A DNA stretch of 64,000 bases from contig SFAU01000013.1 in the NCBI GenBank assembly GCA_007096045.1, positions 1-64,000 of the forward strand, read 5' to 3'. The translations under genes were made by a program, and so were the position numbers. The stretch comes from Microcystis novacekii Mn_MB_F_20050700_S1 (GTDB lineage: Bacteria; Cyanobacteriota; Cyanobacteriia; Cyanobacteriales; Microcystaceae). The notes beneath the pieces are model-generated. The model saw nothing but the letters and a program-made list of their open reading frames with translations. It had not been told where the DNA came from and made no database searches. Shown in pieces: positions 26,498 through 34,625 of the stretch (the stretch's first letter is position 1; each line of letters opens with the position of its first letter).

Positions 26498-28633
26498 GTG
26501 AATCAGTCTCGCTATGCTCTGTTTGTCCCCCAAATTGCCTCGTTTTTATTGATGGCTCCCCTGAGCGCTTTGGCCGAAACCACCGAGTCCTTCGATGGTT
26601 CAGAGTTAAAATCGATTACATCAAAAATTGAATTTTCGCAAGAGCTTAATAAAGAAACTTTACAAAAGTCGCCAAATCAGCTTGTCCCTTCCACCGCAGT
26701 CGTACAAAAGGAAATCAGCGATCGCATTTTAGCCAGTGAAAAACTACTTGCCCAAAGTGCGCCCCTTGTCCCCAACCCAGAAATTATCATTCAAGGCGCA
26801 CCCCAAGCACCCGGCGCTCCCACCCTACCCCGAGCCGTCGCCCCACCGGTGGGAGACATTGCCATCTCTAACATCGATGCTAGTGCCGAAAAGATCAAAT
26901 TTGAGCGCAATATCACCGTACCTCGTGTTTTACTCCGGGAAGCTTCCGCTAGAGAAGTGTTAATGACCCTTGCTAACTATGCCGGTTATAACGTCGTTTT
27001 CACCAGCGCCCAGGGGGAAGCTAACGCCACTTCTCAGACGGTTTCCTTGGAATTTACTAACGAATCGGTGGAAAGTATATTTAACGCCGTGTTGTTAGTT
27101 TCCGGACTCCAGGCCAACCGTCAGGGTACAACCATCTTTGTTGGGGCGCAATTACCCCAAGGCGCTCGTAATCTGATTAGCCGCACCCTGCGTCTCAATC
27201 AAGTTAAAGCCGTCGCCGCCGCCACTTTCCTCGCTACCCAAGGGGCAGAATACCAGCGTTTAGTTACCCAAACCGAGGATATCGTCGATCCCCTCACCGG
27301 AAGAGTAATCGGTCGCCGGGATATTCCTCCCACCCTAGAGGCACTAACACCCCAAAACACAGAAGGCTCAAAAGCTGCCTTACTTTTAACCGGTTTAAGA
27401 ATTGCCGCCGACGAGCGCCTTAATTCTATCAATTTAATCGGCGAACCCCGACAAGTCCAAATCGCCACATCTTTATTAACCCAACTGGATGCCCGTCGCC
27501 GTCAGGTAGTGGTTAACGTCAAAGTTATTGATGTCAACCTGCTCAATACGGACAGTTTTAGCAGTAGTTTTTCCTTTGGGTTTAACGATGGTTTCTTCGT
27601 TCAGGATAAAGGGGCGGCGGTGCTGAACTTTGGTAATATGAACCCACCCAGTAGTGGGACTGTCTCCAGACCGGGGGCTTTTGCACAGCCTGTTGTGCCG
27701 ATTCTTGATATCATATCGGGGAGTGGAAACGCAGAAATTCAACCTTTTCTTGACATTCAGAATGGCGCTCCTTTTGGCCGTGTTAACCAGGGACCGAATA
27801 ACTTTTCAGGGGGTCTAACACCCTATGCGCGCCCCAGCTTTGGTCGCACTGTTAACCCCTTCCAGCCCGGATTGAGTGACTTCACTCCTGGTCAACCAGC
27901 CACGTTCAATCCCATCACCGGAGTCACTACACCTGGTAAACCAGATGTCTTCACCTACGAACTCCCGACCCTATTCCAATATCCCCAAAAATTCCTGATG
28001 ACCCTGCAAGCCTCAATTCAGACAGGAAATGCCAAGATTCTCACTGATCCCTCCTTGGTAGTGCAGGAAGGTCAGCAGGCAGTGGTGAAACTAACCGAGA
28101 AAGTGCTGGTCAGTGTTGAAACAACAATTGATACCAATGGCAATGGCAATGAGAGAACTACAACTCCTGTGTTTGGTGATGCTGGACTGACCTTAACCGT
28201 CGATGTGAATCAAATTGACGATAATGGTTACATCAGTTTAAATGTTGCGCCTACAATTGCCCAACCTGGGCCCCCGATTCGATTTGATAGCGGTGGTCTC
28301 ACAGTCAACACATTGACCCCTTTGATTACCCGGGAATTATTATCGGGTTTAATTCGTCTTCGGGATGGACAGAGTTTAATTCTTTCTGGCATTATCCAAG
28401 AGCGCCAACAGAGTTCTGAGTCAAAAGTGCCGATTTTAGGGGATATTCCCATTTTAGGGGCTTTATTCCGCAGTCGTACCAATCGCAACGATCGCTCGGA
28501 GGTGATTATTCTCCTCACTCCCAAAATCATCGAAGATGCGGCCACCTCTACCCTCGGCATCAACTATCAACCCAGCCAAGATGCGGCGGAAATGCTTCAG
28601 CGTCAAGGTTTCCCCGTACAACCGCGACAGTAA
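26498..28633 (+). CDS. pilQ: Type IV pilus secretin PilQ
   Basis: The 711-residue protein forms the outer-membrane channel of the pilus. A signal-like N-terminus (about 1-27, ending LSALAE) is followed by an STN domain (VPRVLLREASAREVLMTLANYAGYN), a secretin N1/NolW domain near residues 205-345, and the C-terminal secretin domain with TGNAKILTDPSLVVQEGQQAVVKL and the signature LRDGQSLILSGIIQER-VPILGDIPILGALFRS-EVIILLTPKII. The GTG at 26498 fits GAGGAG at 26482-26487. No obvious AMIN domain precedes STN, unlike many PilQ proteins. pilP is absent, as usual in cyanobacteria. Confidence 0.92.
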   Translation: MNQSRYALFVPQIASFLLMAPLSALAETTESFDGSELKSITSKIEFSQELNKETLQKSPNQLVPSTAVVQKEISDRILASEKLLAQSAPLVPNPEIIIQGAPQAPGAPTLPRAVAPPVGDIAISNIDASAEKIKFERNITVPRVLLREASAREVLMTLANYAGYNVVFTSAQGEANATSQTVSLEFTNESVESIFNAVLLVSGLQANRQGTTIFVGAQLPQGARNLISRTLRLNQVKAVAAATFLATQGAEYQRLVTQTEDIVDPLTGRVIGRRDIPPTLEALTPQNTEGSKAALLLTGLRIAADERLNSINLIGEPRQVQIATSLLTQLDARRRQVVVNVKVIDVNLLNTDSFSSSFSFGFNDGFFVQDKGAAVLNFGNMNPPSSGTVSRPGAFAQPVVPILDIISGSGNAEIQPFLDIQNGAPFGRVNQGPNNFSGGLTPYARPSFGRTVNPFQPGLSDFTPGQPATFNPITGVTTPGKPDVFTYELPTLFQYPQKFLMTLQASIQTGNAKILTDPSLVVQEGQQAVVKLTEKVLVSVETTIDTNGNGNERTTTPVFGDAGLTLTVDVNQIDDNGYISLNVAPTIAQPGPPIRFDSGGLTVNTLTPLITRELLSGLIRLRDGQSLILSGIIQERQQSSESKVPILGDIPILGALFRSRTNRNDRSEVIILLTPKIIEDAATSTLGINYQPSQDAAEMLQRQGFPVQPRQ

Positions 28634-28694
28634 ACAGTAATCAGTTATCAGTAATCAGTAAACAGTAATCAGTAATCAGTTATCAGTTATCAGT
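28631..28694 (+). repeat. CAGTTATC/CAGTAATC repeat tract
   Basis: Irregular copies of AGTAATC and AGTTATC follow the pilQ stop. Similar tracts occur near 32805-32840, 40290-40330 and 63592-63640, always just after genes or between them. Confidence 0.8.
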
Positions 28695-28753
28695 TAAAGA
28701 TTTTTAGGGATTGCCGGTGAGAGTGACCACCAGTGCGAGTGACTATTTTAATT

Positions 28754-29029
28754 ATGAAGTTTGAGTGGAATCCAGATAAAGCAGCCTTAAACTTGAAAAA
28801 ACACCGCGTGTCATTCAGGGAAGCATCAACGGTTTTCAACGATCCCTTGTCTGTGACTTTTCCCGACCCCGATCACTCCTATGGTGAAGAGCGTTATATT
28901 ATTATTGGTCTATCCACTGCAAGTCGTGTCCTAGTAGTCCCTCACACAGATTGATTAGATTGCGTTCGGATTATCAGCGCACGAGAGGCAACTCGACAAG
29001 AGAGGAAATTTTATGAGCGTGGAAAGTAA
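28754..29029 (+). pseudogene. brnT: BrnT-type toxin with in-frame stop
   Basis: The ATG at 28754 opens MKFEWNPDKAALNLKKHRVSFREASTVFNDPLSVTFPDPDHSYGEERYIIIGLS, the signature of BrnT ribonuclease toxins. After VVPHTD a TGA (28952-28954) interrupts the frame, yet the same frame continues with VRIISAREATRQERKFYERGK to TAA (29027-29029). That continuation is the expected BrnT C-terminus, including the RIISAREAT catalytic block with Arg residues. The full frame is 92 codons, the family length. The toxin is therefore probably inactive unless the TGA is read through. It overlaps the antitoxin start by 17 nt. Confidence 0.85.
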
Positions 29030-29261
29030 ACACGAGCCGGAAGATGATGTTCGTCCTGAATACGACTTTAGCTCCATGAAAGAAGGAGTTAGAGGCAAAT
29101 ATGTGGAAAGGTATCGAGAAGGAACTAATCTTGTCTTGCTTGATCCTGATGTAGCCGAGGCATTTCCCACCAGTGAAGCAGTTAACGAGGCTCTGCGACT
29201 ACTTATGCAAATCGCCCAAAGACAGTCTAATAATAAAAGGTCGCCGACTTCGCCAGTCTAA
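29013..29261 (+). CDS. BrnA-type antitoxin
   Basis: The 82-residue protein follows the broken toxin frame directly, with AGAGG 8 nt upstream of the ATG. It is rich in Glu/Asp at the start (SVESKHEPEDDVRPEYDF) and has the DFSSMKEGVRGKYVERYREGTNLVLLDPDVAEAFPTSEAVNEALRLLM region, resembling the antitoxin partner of BrnT with a C-terminal ribbon-helix-helix-like segment. Such antitoxins neutralise the toxin and repress the operon. The gene is intact, although its partner is not. Confidence 0.75.
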   Translation: MSVESKHEPEDDVRPEYDFSSMKEGVRGKYVERYREGTNLVLLDPDVAEAFPTSEAVNEALRLLMQIAQRQSNNKRSPTSPV

Positions 29262-29307
29262 ATATTCCTTTATCAGCTAAAAAAGGGAATAACAACAGTC
29301 ACCTATT

Positions 29308-30354
29308 TTACGCTTTACTAACCGCCGATTCTAGCATAGTAATCGTTCCCCGATTAGCATCAAATTCTACTGCAATACCGATCGCAATAGTCTCGATAAT
29401 TTCTAAATGTCCGATATTTAAACCTAAACAAGCGGGAATTTTTAAGGGTTGAATATATTCTCGGATCACTTCTTCTAAAGTCAAGGAACCATAGTCACTA
29501 TTGGCGCTACAATTGCTGCATTGGCCGAAGATAAAACCAGCTAAATTATCGAAAATTCCCGCTAATTTTAATTGATTTAACAGGCGATCAATCTCATAAA
29601 CATCTTCACCAATATCTTCTAAAAATAGGATAGCACCGGTAAAATTTGGTAGATAGGGAGAGCCAACTATTGAGGCTAAAGTGGTTAAATTACCACCGAT
29701 TAATTGACCTTTTGCTTGACCTTTAGTAATAGTTTGAATCCGATTTTTTACCAGCATTAAACGATTAGCATCATCGGGATCGGGAAGATTTCTAAAAGTT
29801 AACTTTTCCCCAGAAAATAAAACCCGTCGAAAGCTTTCAGTTTGAGCAGTGCGCCAACTAGAAAAGCCATTGGGAGCATGGAAAGTAACTAAACCAGTTT
29901 TGGCATAAATAGCTAATAATAAAGAGGTTATATCACTAAAACCACAGATGATTTTTGGATGACGACGAATTAAATCGTAGTCGAGATAAGGTAATAAACG
30001 AGCGCTTCCCCAACCGCCGCGAATTGGTAAAATTAGGGCAATATTATCATCAGCAAAAAATTGATTGATATCCGATGCTCGCTCGCTATCTTTACTGGCT
30101 AAATAACCATAACGATCTAAAGCGTGTTGACCAACTTTTGGGACTAATTTTAGGGCTTTAACTGCTTCGATAACTATATTTAAATCATCTTCTTTAAAAG
30201 TTGCCCCCGCCGGACTAATAATACCCACTCCGTCCCCTGTTTGTAGATGTGGCGGTTTAATTAGAGGAAAATTAGCACTAACAACTTTTCTGGGAATTAG
30301 GGAAAAACTAACAGCAGTTAGAGCGGAATTAATGAGAAATTGACGACGCTTCAT
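29308..30354 (-). CDS. LD-carboxypeptidase (S66 family), Tat-exported
   Basis: This 348-residue protein starts with MKRRQFLINSALTAVSFSLIPRKVVSA, a Tat-type signal (twin Arg at 3-4). The S66 LD-carboxypeptidase fold follows: GVGIISPAGA, LILPIRGGWGSARLLPYLDYDLIRRHPKIICGFSD (with the catalytic Ser region), LFLEDIGEDVYEIDRLLNQL (Glu) and LGLNIGHLE (His). The family removes the terminal D-Ala from cell-wall tetrapeptides in peptidoglycan recycling. Export by Tat would place the enzyme in the periplasm, unlike the cytoplasmic E. coli LdcA. Confidence 0.88.
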   Translation of the reverse strand: MKRRQFLINSALTAVSFSLIPRKVVSANFPLIKPPHLQTGDGVGIISPAGATFKEDDLNIVIEAVKALKLVPKVGQHALDRYGYLASKDSERASDINQFFADDNIALILPIRGGWGSARLLPYLDYDLIRRHPKIICGFSDITSLLLAIYAKTGLVTFHAPNGFSSWRTAQTESFRRVLFSGEKLTFRNLPDPDDANRLMLVKNRIQTITKGQAKGQLIGGNLTTLASIVGSPYLPNFTGAILFLEDIGEDVYEIDRLLNQLKLAGIFDNLAGFIFGQCSNCSANSDYGSLTLEEVIREYIQPLKIPACLGLNIGHLEIIETIAIGIAVEFDANRGTITMLESAVSKA

Positions 30355-30393
30355 TCTGATAGTTGTTAGAGAAATTGCAAGGGAAGCAAGAAT

Positions 30394-30645
30394 TTAGGGA
30401 TTACTGCTCAGAAAAAAAGTTTTCACAATTGCCCCAGCTAAGAGAACAATTAATGCCCAAACCTGATATTTTTGGTTTCCTTCTAATGAGTTTAGTCGAT
30501 TTTCTATTCCCTCAACTTTTCCCGTTAACACCGCTTGCCCTATCTTTAAATCCGTCACATCTTTTTGTAAAGAATCGATTTTTCCCTCAATCCGCGTCAA
30601 GATAGTTCCTAGGGAATAAGTAACCGTTTCCTGAGATTGATTCAT
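30394..30645 (-). CDS. Small coiled-coil membrane protein, unknown function
   Basis: The 83-residue protein has a charged heptad-like helix (about 8-55, ILTRIEGKIDSLQKDVTDLKIGQAVLTGKVEGIENRLNSLEGNQ) followed by one C-terminal membrane span (about 60-78, VWALIVLLAGAIVKTFFL). This tail-anchored layout is common among small hypothetical proteins in cyanobacteria. No family name can be given. It lies between the LD-carboxypeptidase and the CBS protein, all on the minus strand. Confidence 0.6.
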   Translation of the reverse strand: MNQSQETVTYSLGTILTRIEGKIDSLQKDVTDLKIGQAVLTGKVEGIENRLNSLEGNQKYQVWALIVLLAGAIVKTFFLSSNP

Positions 30646-30687
30646 TTGTTCAAGACCTTTTAGTTAATTTTTGCCCTAGAAAAGCCA

Positions 30688-31155
30688 TTATGCTTCCGCT
30701 TTTGCCATATCGCGAATGATATCGCCGCGGGTGATAATACCAATTACTTTGTGGGTTTCTTGCTCAATCACCGGTAAACGACGCACATGACGATCATACA
30801 TTAATGAGGCCGCTTCTTTCAAAGGGCGATCAGCTGTGATACTAATAGGTTTATCGGTCATTACTTCTCCCACGGTTTGACCGAGAGCTTTATGGAGTAA
30901 TTTCTCGTGACGGCTAGGATTTTGCAGATAGATGACGCTATCGAGGAGCATAATGTAAGGGGGAGCTTCTACTCCCGTTTCTTGCCACATAAGGTCAGTT
31001 TCGGAGATAACCCCAATCAGTCGCATATTGTCATCCACCACGGGTAAACCACTAAACCGCTTTTCGGCCAAAATCTTCACTGCTTCGGACAGAGAAGTGT
31101 TAGCGGTGACGGTGATGGGATTGGGAGTCATGATATCGGCAACTGTTTTCGTCAT
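30688..31155 (-). CDS. CBS-domain pair protein
   Basis: The 155-residue protein has two CBS domains: one from VADIMTPNPITVTANTSLSEAVKILAEKRFSGLPVVDDNMRLIGVISETDLM and a second from VGEVMTDKPISITADRPLKEAASLMYDRHVRRLPVIEQETHKVIGIITRGDIIR. Both carry the usual DIM/VM-T-P starts and G-V-I-S/G-I-I-T ends. CBS pairs bind adenosyl ligands and act as energy sensors, and the output partner here is unknown. The ATG at 31155 is preferred because it begins MTKTVADIM; a longer frame would need a weaker start. Confidence 0.85.
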   Translation of the reverse strand: MTKTVADIMTPNPITVTANTSLSEAVKILAEKRFSGLPVVDDNMRLIGVISETDLMWQETGVEAPPYIMLLDSVIYLQNPSRHEKLLHKALGQTVGEVMTDKPISITADRPLKEAASLMYDRHVRRLPVIEQETHKVIGIITRGDIIRDMAKAEA

Positions 31156-31316
31156 CTTAGCGACCTGCGACAATAATGCTTTGTCTCTCCATCTTATCAT
31201 TAGGGTAATCAGTCACCGCTTAATTATGACTATTCTTCAATCTTCAGGCAAGAAAATGTTCTAACATAAAAAGGAAATGGGATATTAATTTAGTTAGTTG
31301 ACAAGGAAAAAGAAAA

Positions 31317-31883
31317 ATGATCGCTCAACCTCAATACCCAGAAAGAATGACCCCAGAAGAGTATCTAGAATGGGAAGCTACACAGGAAGGTCGCCATGAA
31401 TACATTGATGGGGAAATTATCGCCATGACTGGGGGTAGTCTGCCCCATAATGATATTACCTTGAATTTTTACAGAACTTTATATTCTCATCTCCGTCCGC
31501 GAGGCTGTCGAGTCAATGTATCTGATGCAAAAGTACAAGCTAATAATAGTCGTTATTTTTATCCCGATTTGGTGATTAGTTGCGATTTTAGGGATAGAGA
31601 ATCTCGTAATTTTATCCAACATCCACAAGTGATTATTGAAGTGCTTTCCCCCAGCACAGGAAACTATGATCGCACTAAAAAGTTACAATATTATCGTCAG
31701 ATTGCTAGTTTACAAGAATACGTTTTAGTCGATCCCGAATCGATCAGTGTTGAGGTTTATCGTCGCGGTGAAGATAAAATTTGGTTTTACTGCGCTTATA
31801 GTCAAGGGGAAGAAATTATTCTATCTAGTCTCGATTTTCACTGTGCGATCGAGTTAATCTATGAAGGGATAAGTTTCGATTAA
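31317..31883 (+). CDS. Uma2 family endonuclease (DUF820)
   Basis: The 188-residue protein has the Uma2 layout: MTPEEYLEWEATQEGRHEYIDGEIIAMTGGSLPHN, YFYPDLVISCD (Asp), VIIEVLSPSTGNYDRTKKLQYYRQIASLQEYVLVDPE (Glu and Lys of the PD-(D/E)xK nuclease). The fold suggests DNA cleavage, but family members are often numerous in cyanobacteria with no known target. An AAGGAAAAAG precedes the ATG. Two more members lie at 47018 and 57627. Confidence 0.85.
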   Translation: MIAQPQYPERMTPEEYLEWEATQEGRHEYIDGEIIAMTGGSLPHNDITLNFYRTLYSHLRPRGCRVNVSDAKVQANNSRYFYPDLVISCDFRDRESRNFIQHPQVIIEVLSPSTGNYDRTKKLQYYRQIASLQEYVLVDPESISVEVYRRGEDKIWFYCAYSQGEEIILSSLDFHCAIELIYEGISFD

Positions 31884-31954
31884 AGAAAGTTTACAAACAG
31901 GTCAAACATTCCTAAACTTAAAATAAATGCGTCCCGATTGTTTCGATAAATTCT

Positions 31955-32803
31955 ATGTTACCGCCCCTATTAGTTCTTGATCCCTTGTTAGAAAACTGGT
32001 TACGAGAAGATCTCGGTAGAGGCGATCGCACCACCCAAGCAATTTTCTTCGGTCATGCTAAAATCGGTCAAGCTAGTTGGATTGCTAAGGAAGCGGGAGT
32101 TATTGCCGGTTTACCCGTAGCTGAACGCGTTTTTCAACTGCTTAACCCCACTATTCACTTTACCCCCACCGTTGCCGAGGGGGAATTCTGCCCCAAGTCT
32201 AAAGTTATTGCCGAGATAGAAGGTTCCTTCGATGCGTTGTTAATTGGGGAAAGAGTCGCTTTAAATCTTGCCATGCGCTTGAGTGGAATTGCTAGTGCCA
32301 CTCGTCAGTATGTGGAGAAAATTGCCGATTTACCGACAAGATTAGTTGATACCCGCAAAACTACCCCCGGATTGCGAATTTTAGAAAAATATGCCTCCGG
32401 TATCGGTGGCGCTATTAACCATCGTTTGGGGTTAGATGATGCAATTATGATTAAAGATAATCATATTCAAGCAGCGGGCAGCATTGAGGAAGCAGTGCGT
32501 CGTGTACGGCAAAATATGCCCTATCCTCTCACAATTGAGGTAGAAACCAGCCAATTAGAAGAAGTGAATCAGGCCCTGCAGCAGCAAGTAGAGATCATTA
32601 TGTTAGATAATATGGATTTAGAGATGATGCAAACTGCTGTGGAGATGATCCGCAATTTTAATAGTAAAACCAAAATAGAAGCATCGGGAAATATTACCCT
32701 CGATCGCATTCGCAACGTGGCCGAAACAGGAGTAGATTATATTTCTACTAGCGCCCCAATTACCCGTTCTACTTGGTTAGATATTAGTATGAGAATTGAT
32801 TAA
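31955..32803 (+). CDS. nadC: Nicotinate-nucleotide pyrophosphorylase (carboxylating)
   Basis: The 282-residue quinolinate phosphoribosyltransferase makes nicotinate mononucleotide from quinolinate and PRPP in NAD synthesis. It carries WLREDLGRGDRTTQAIF near the start, AKEAGVIAGLPVAERVF, ERVALNLAMRLSGIASATRQYV, TRKTTPGLRILEKYA, HRLGLDDAIMIKDNHI (catalytic Lys and His region), EVETSQLEEVNQAL and IMLDNMD. The length and motif order are usual. The gene is single. Confidence 0.95.
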   Translation: MLPPLLVLDPLLENWLREDLGRGDRTTQAIFFGHAKIGQASWIAKEAGVIAGLPVAERVFQLLNPTIHFTPTVAEGEFCPKSKVIAEIEGSFDALLIGERVALNLAMRLSGIASATRQYVEKIADLPTRLVDTRKTTPGLRILEKYASGIGGAINHRLGLDDAIMIKDNHIQAAGSIEEAVRRVRQNMPYPLTIEVETSQLEEVNQALQQQVEIIMLDNMDLEMMQTAVEMIRNFNSKTKIEASGNITLDRIRNVAETGVDYISTSAPITRSTWLDISMRID

Positions 32804-32884
32804 TAGGCTATATCAGTAATCAGTAAACAGTAATCAGTGAACTTAAAACGGTTCTTCGGTTTGTGTTATGCAATAGACGGGGGT

Positions 32885-32906
32885 TATAAGGGATAAAACC
32901 CTTATA
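32885..32906 (+). other. Hairpin downstream of nadC
   Basis: TATAAGGG (32885-32892) pairs with CCCTTATA (32899-32906) with a 6 nt loop, without a T-tract. Its function is unknown. It lies 81 nt after nadC and before the MITE-like copy C. Confidence 0.5.
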
Positions 32907-32948
32907 GAGAAAGACCTTAGGCAATTTTTGTCATGGGATTTTTAAGGT

Positions 32949-33173
32949 GAAACTTTCTGCTAAAATTGGGCGTTACTTTCGATTCTATCACTCAATCCCA
33001 GCTTTTGGGGGGTTCTACCCCCCAAACCCCCCGTTGGGGGCGTGGCGCCGCCCCCAAACCCCCCGCGCATTAGGTTAACTGTGAGATGCTTACACGCGAT
33101 TGTTGATATTTTTGTACTAATTTAAGAGTCACTGATCATTGCTGATTGTCGGTATTTCCGCAAATGTGGGATG
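32949..33173 (+). repeat. MITE-like dispersed repeat with variable core, copy C
   Basis: The 5' part (GAAACTTTCTGCTAAAATTG to CACTCAATCC) and the 3' part (GAGATGCTTACACGCGATTG to GTCGGTATTTCCGCAAATG) match the reverse complement of 46679-46923, with few mismatches. The central part (about 33000-33068) differs completely: here it is G/C-rich with strong hairpins (GGGGGG/CCCCCC and GGGGGCGTGGCGCCGCCCCC). It fills the 32804-33218 gap, which holds no gene. Confidence 0.75.
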
Positions 33174-33218
33174 TACCCATAACTGATAACTTACCCACTG
33201 ATAATTGATAACTGACTC

Positions 33219-34013
33219 CTAACTCCTATCTATTCTAACCTCGATCGCATCGCCAATATTTAGGTGTAATTGCTTTTGGGCGCTCCCACTATTGACGGCA
33301 ATTTCTAACCCCCCGTGACTACCGATAAAAGCGACTATTTCCCCCCAAGGAACATCACTGTAGGTGTTTTTTGCGGGGATAATTTTTTGTCCTAACTGCA
33401 CTGACCAATTTTTTCTCTCTAGAAGATAATCGGGAATATTGCTGATTAAATTGCCGAAAATGTCAATATATTGAATTTGACCCCTAATTTTATCTTCCTC
33501 GATCTGGGGAACAGCGATCGCTAATTGTTGCAAGCTATCGGGATCAATAATCTCACCTAACATTTCTAGGGGTACTCCCCGGGCCAAATAAGCGGCCACA
33601 GCAGCAAAAATATCCCGACCGTGAAAAGTAGTGCTAGGGTTAGGGGTGCGCCAATAGGAAGAATTATTGAGATTAACGGCAGATATAGCGGGAGATTGAC
33701 TTAAAATGCCACTAAATAAACCATTATCTGGCCCGACTAAATAACCACCGGCAAAACGAATCCCTACCCCACGTCTTTTGCTTCCTACCCCTGGATCTAT
33801 AACTGCTAGATGAATAGTGCCTTGGGGAAAATATTGATAGGCATTCAGGAGGATAAAACGACCAGCGTAGAGGTCTTGGGGCGAAATTTGATGATTCAGA
33901 TCGATCGTGCGAGCATGGGGGGCAATTCCTGCGATTACTCCCTTGATCATGCCCACATAACCGTCCCGTAGTCCAAAATCGCTAGTAAGGGTTATTAGTG
34001 CCTGTTCCGTCAT
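33219..34013 (-). CDS. SAM hydroxide adenosyltransferase / SAM hydrolase (DUF62)
   Basis: The 264-residue protein starts ALITLTSDFGLRDGYVGMIKG and contains the DHQ-type DLNHQISPQDLYAGRFIL, HLAVIDPGVGSKRRGVGIRF, GPDNGLFSG and the C-terminal NLISNIPDYLL and VAFIGSHGGLEIAVNSGSA segments of the DUF62 family (S-adenosyl-L-methionine hydrolase, adenosine-forming; also the fold of fluorinase/chlorinase). No halogenase-specific residue pattern could be established by eye. The ATG at 34013 is used; upstream codons to 34061 lie beyond the usual N-terminus. It is divergent from pirA across a short region. Confidence 0.85.
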   Translation of the reverse strand: MTEQALITLTSDFGLRDGYVGMIKGVIAGIAPHARTIDLNHQISPQDLYAGRFILLNAYQYFPQGTIHLAVIDPGVGSKRRGVGIRFAGGYLVGPDNGLFSGILSQSPAISAVNLNNSSYWRTPNPSTTFHGRDIFAAVAAYLARGVPLEMLGEIIDPDSLQQLAIAVPQIEEDKIRGQIQYIDIFGNLISNIPDYLLERKNWSVQLGQKIIPAKNTYSDVPWGEIVAFIGSHGGLEIAVNSGSAQKQLHLNIGDAIEVRIDRS

Positions 34014-34066
34014 CGACTTGTCCCTAGGGTTGCCAACGCCGTTAATAAATCTTAACGCCAAATTCA

Positions 34067-34080
34067 GTAACTAAAGATAC
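34067..34080 (+). promoter_or_regulatory. NtcA-type binding site upstream of pirA candidate
   Basis: GTA-N8-TAC is present exactly (GTAACTAAAGATAC), the NtcA consensus. A TATGAT box follows 19 nt later at 34100-34105, close to the spacing of class II NtcA promoters (about 20-24 nt). It overlaps the upstream region of the divergent SAM hydrolase gene. Confidence 0.7.
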
Positions 34081-34099
34081 AGTTTACCAAGGAGAATGT

Positions 34100-34105
34100 T
34101 ATGAT
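34100..34105 (+). promoter_or_regulatory. Probable -10 box of the pirA-candidate promoter
   Basis: TATGAT fits TAN3T and lies 43 nt before the ATG at 34148, in the position expected for an NtcA-activated promoter. No -35 hexamer is obvious, as expected for activation by NtcA. Confidence 0.55.
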
Positions 34106-34147
34106 TTAGATATAAGGTAAGTTAAGTCGCTCAAAAGTCTGTCCACC

Positions 34148-34309
34148 ATGAACAAAAATCGTCAGCAAGTCCTAACACAAGCCGCCGTCGCTCATAGGGA
34201 AACACTCCGCAGAAATTTACAACACCGACTGGAAGTGGCTAGAGCGCAGGGAAATGAAGCTTTAGTGCGTCAATTGGAAGCAGAGGCGGCCTATTTGCAC
34301 CTTCGTTAG
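34148..34309 (+). CDS. pirA: Small conserved protein, candidate PII-interacting regulator PirA
   Basis: The 53-residue protein (MNKNRQQVLTQ to EAAYLHLR) is Arg/Gln/Glu-rich and wholly helical in character, with LRRNLQHRLEVARAQGNEALVRQLEAEA. Cyanobacterial PirA is a protein of this size that binds PII and controls arginine synthesis under NtcA; the perfect NtcA site here fits. I recall the family from this general pattern, not an alignment, so the name is provisional. An intrinsic terminator follows, so the gene is monocistronic. Confidence 0.65.
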   Translation: MNKNRQQVLTQAAVAHRETLRRNLQHRLEVARAQGNEALVRQLEAEAAYLHLR

Positions 34310-34349
34310 ATTTAATCGGTGTTTAGTCATAGTCTAGTTGTCGGTTTCT

Positions 34350-34378
34350 AGTGATCGGTATGCCGATCACTTTTTTTT
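34350..34378 (+). terminator. Intrinsic terminator of the pirA candidate
   Basis: AGTGATCGG (34350-34358) pairs perfectly with CCGATCACT (34363-34371), loop TATG, followed by eight T residues. Confidence 0.9.
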
Positions 34379-34460
34379 GGGTGAATTTTTTTTTAATTGC
34401 TGATATCTTAACTGGCAATCCCTAAAATAGAAGGAACAGCAGTGTAGAGATCAAATAATT

Positions 34461-34625
34461 ATGGCTTTTTTTCGGCAATATATCGCCCCGCTCCTGACTA
34501 TCTTAGTGTTTTTAGTTGCTCTGGTTGCCACCGGCATCCGGATTTTTTTACCGGCAGATTTAGCGGCACCCGCTCCGATCGAGCCATCCCTGGGCATAAT
34601 TTTCTTTTATCCTTGGCATGGCTAA
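34461..34625 (+). CDS. Small single-span membrane protein overlapping rimI
   Basis: The 54-residue frame starts MAFFRQYIAPLL, has one clear membrane helix (about 9-30, APLLTILVFLVALVATGIRIFL), and ends FFYPWHG. Its stop overlaps the ATG of the acetyltransferase by 8 nt, which favours translational coupling. No family could be named. The upstream terminator of the pirA candidate separates it from that gene. Confidence 0.6.
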   Translation: MAFFRQYIAPLLTILVFLVALVATGIRIFLPADLAAPAPIEPSLGIIFFYPWHG

